Shown piece after piece: positions 13,263 to 14,511 of a stretch of DNA of 14,511 nt (position 1 is its first letter; each line of letters starts with the position of its first letter). This DNA is from Firmicutes bacterium UBA5286 (lineage in GTDB: Bacteria > Bacillota > Proteinivoracia > UBA4975): NCBI GenBank assembly GCA_002408465.1, contig DHSM01000027.1, positions 1 to 14,511 on the forward strand. The letters run 5' to 3'. The position numbers and the translations under genes were made by a program. The notes beneath the pieces are model-generated. The model did no database searches. It was not told the origin of the DNA and saw only the letters and a program-made list of their open reading frames with translations.

Positions 13263-14426
13263 TTATATATGCCAGATCTGCCGGGCCATGGACTGGACCA
13301 GAGTGCTGGCCGTGGCGAGATTCTCAGGATTGACGTACCTCGCCTTGTCAGTGGGCCAGTGCCAATTAGGCAAGATTCCGTTGGCGTCAAAAGCCATAAT
13401 GCTCATGACCTTGTATCCCCGGGCCAGAGCAGGGGTGGCATCAGTAGTTAGGGCCTTGTAGACATAGGGGCCAATGTCCAGCTCAGGGTTTTCCCGAGCG
13501 CAGGCTGCCGCCGCCAGAATCAGGTCCCGGTCGGCAGGCATAGCATAAAACATTCCCTCGCCGGTGATGTACTTGACATAGCCGATTCCGAGATTATCCA
13601 GATTAATAATATAGTCATCCTCAATCGCTTCCCCGTATTCTTCCAAAAAGCGGAGCATTCCCACAGTGCCAGCCTCTTCGCAACCGGTGGCTACAGCCCA
13701 AACTTCTGCTCCCGTCGGCAAATCCTGGGCCAGATGCATAAAGCTATCCAGCATCACTGCCACTCCGGAGGCGTTGTCATTGCCCCCGGGCACATGCACC
13801 CCCCAGATTTCCCGGTGGATGAGAAGAAGAACAGAAAAGAGCACATACAGGGCAAAGGGCAACGCCAAATAACCGTAAAAAGCAGGCAGCCTCAGCCCAA
13901 ACAGGCCGGCGATTCCCGCTCCCAGGGCCAGCACCAAAATGGCGGCTATGCAGGCGTTGAGGATGATAAAAGACTGACGGAAGCCTGGCACCAGCTTAGG
14001 ATGAAAGTTAAGCCCTGAGCGGGAGCTATCATAATGGGCGACCAGGATAATACGGGGCAGCCTCTCCCCTTCTTCCGAGGGGTTGGACTTCTTGGCGATT
14101 ACATTCTGGCTCTTGTCCTTGGGCAGCAACTTGGTATAGGCCTCAAAGGTATGGCTTTCAAACAGATACGCCAGGGAATTGCCCAGGGCCAGCAAGGCTG
14201 CTATCACCGGCAAGACGGGGATTAGCGCTGCGGCTACCACCATGAGAAAATAGTACAGGCCATAGGCCCAGGAGAATGTGGGCACCGAGCGAAAAGACTG
14301 CATGCTGACTTCATCCGCAACAGGCTCTAGGACTTCTGTCAGGTATTTGGCGGCATTCCGTTCCGCCCGGGTAGTAGATCCCCGGGGTCCTATTTTATCT
14401 GCTAATTCCTCCACATAACGTATCAA
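13263..14426 (-). CDS. Membrane-embedded M28-family metallopeptidase, 387 aa
   Basis: The M28 (aminopeptidase Y/glutaminyl cyclase-like) two-zinc site is complete: H131 and D133 in VAHYDSS, D217 in GGNDNASGVAV, E250/E251 in ATGCEEAGTVG, D277 in INLDNLG and H356 in NWHWPTD. The protein is unusual in carrying hydrophobic segments at about 52-88 (one or two helices), 152-176 and 183-205. The last two are inserted between the first ligand motif and the GNDN motif, so the catalytic halves are joined through the membrane. No signal peptide precedes them. The start is TTG 14426, supported by AGGAGG 7 bases upstream; no ATG fits as well. Upstream (14427-14511) a TAATAT-like -10 is present near 14470, but no convincing -35. 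The substrate is unknown; peptides of the cell surface are a guess. Confidence 0.88.
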   Translation of the reverse strand: MIRYVEELADKIGPRGSTTRAERNAAKYLTEVLEPVADEVSMQSFRSVPTFSWAYGLYYFLMVVAAALIPVLPVIAALLALGNSLAYLFESHTFEAYTKLLPKDKSQNVIAKKSNPSEEGERLPRIILVAHYDSSRSGLNFHPKLVPGFRQSFIILNACIAAILVLALGAGIAGLFGLRLPAFYGYLALPFALYVLFSVLLLIHREIWGVHVPGGNDNASGVAVMLDSFMHLAQDLPTGAEVWAVATGCEEAGTVGMLRFLEEYGEAIEDDYIINLDNLGIGYVKYITGEGMFYAMPADRDLILAAAACARENPELDIGPYVYKALTTDATPALARGYKVMSIMAFDANGILPNWHWPTDKARYVNPENLATASTLVQSMARQIWHI

Positions 14427-14511
14427 TCTGCTTCCTCCTCTCCTGCCTGTAAAAACTATCCTGCTGTTATATTACACATGGGAATCCCTTTTTCCTCCTC
14501 TTAAGAAAAAA

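Noticed and set aside
14440..14511. Promoter and a short ORF upstream of the M28 gene
   Set aside because: TAATAT is present but no -35 at a proper distance. The seven-codon ORF after AGGAGG has poor spacing, and the window ends here.
1..14511. CRISPR array, tRNA, rRNA, phage or IS transposase genes
   Set aside because: I saw no regularly spaced repeats, no cloverleaf or rRNA-like stretches and no transposase or integrase motifs. The only longer repeat is the 52-bp pair.

Overview
The window looks like chromosomal DNA of a Gram-positive, Firmicutes/Clostridia-type bacterium. The basis is strong GGAGG-type ribosome binding sites, GTG and TTG starts, sigma-A-like promoters, a Bacillus-type LexA box (CGAACATATGTTTG), and a secreted protein with a Gram-positive signal peptide. 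This placement is an inference; there is no rRNA, tRNA or other phylogenetic marker here. All genes are on the minus strand except one HAD phosphatase gene (12545-13180), so most of the window reads right to left.

Right end: a membrane-embedded M28 metallopeptidase (13263-14426) converges on the HAD hydrolase across an imperfect palindrome (13187-13253). The HAD gene is divergent from a GNAT acetyltransferase (11900-12409). After a strong hairpin comes a two-gene operon of a MATE efflux pump and a SAM-dependent methyltransferase (9708-11796), which ends in a terminator that encloses the methyltransferase stop codon.

Middle: an RHH antitoxin / MazF-type toxin pair (8962-9569) lies between two nearly identical 52-bp direct repeats. 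Each repeat carries an intrinsic terminator followed by TTGACA. The left copy supplies the -35 of the next operon, an RHH regulator plus an MFS exporter (7064-8786), whose -10 overlaps a perfect TATTATT-5-AATAATA inverted repeat. That operon ends in its own terminator.

Left-centre: the clearest functional story is a LexA-controlled DNA polymerase III alpha-type gene (4051-6969). It has a short 972-aa DnaE with intact polymerase aspartates but an eroded PHP metal site. It is translationally coupled to a 78-aa DUF6504-like protein. Together with the LexA box this suggests an SOS-induced, translesion polymerase unit of the DnaE2/ImuC kind, but with no ImuA or ImuB gene next to it.

Left end: a small secreted His/Cys-rich protein with its own good promoter (3124-3534), then two overlapping genes for large MacB/FtsX-type ABC permease subunits with big extracytoplasmic domains (730-2895 and 1-733, the latter cut by the window edge). 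No ATPase partner is visible. No CRISPR array, phage, IS transposase, rRNA or tRNA was found, and no gap longer than 300 bases lacks a gene.
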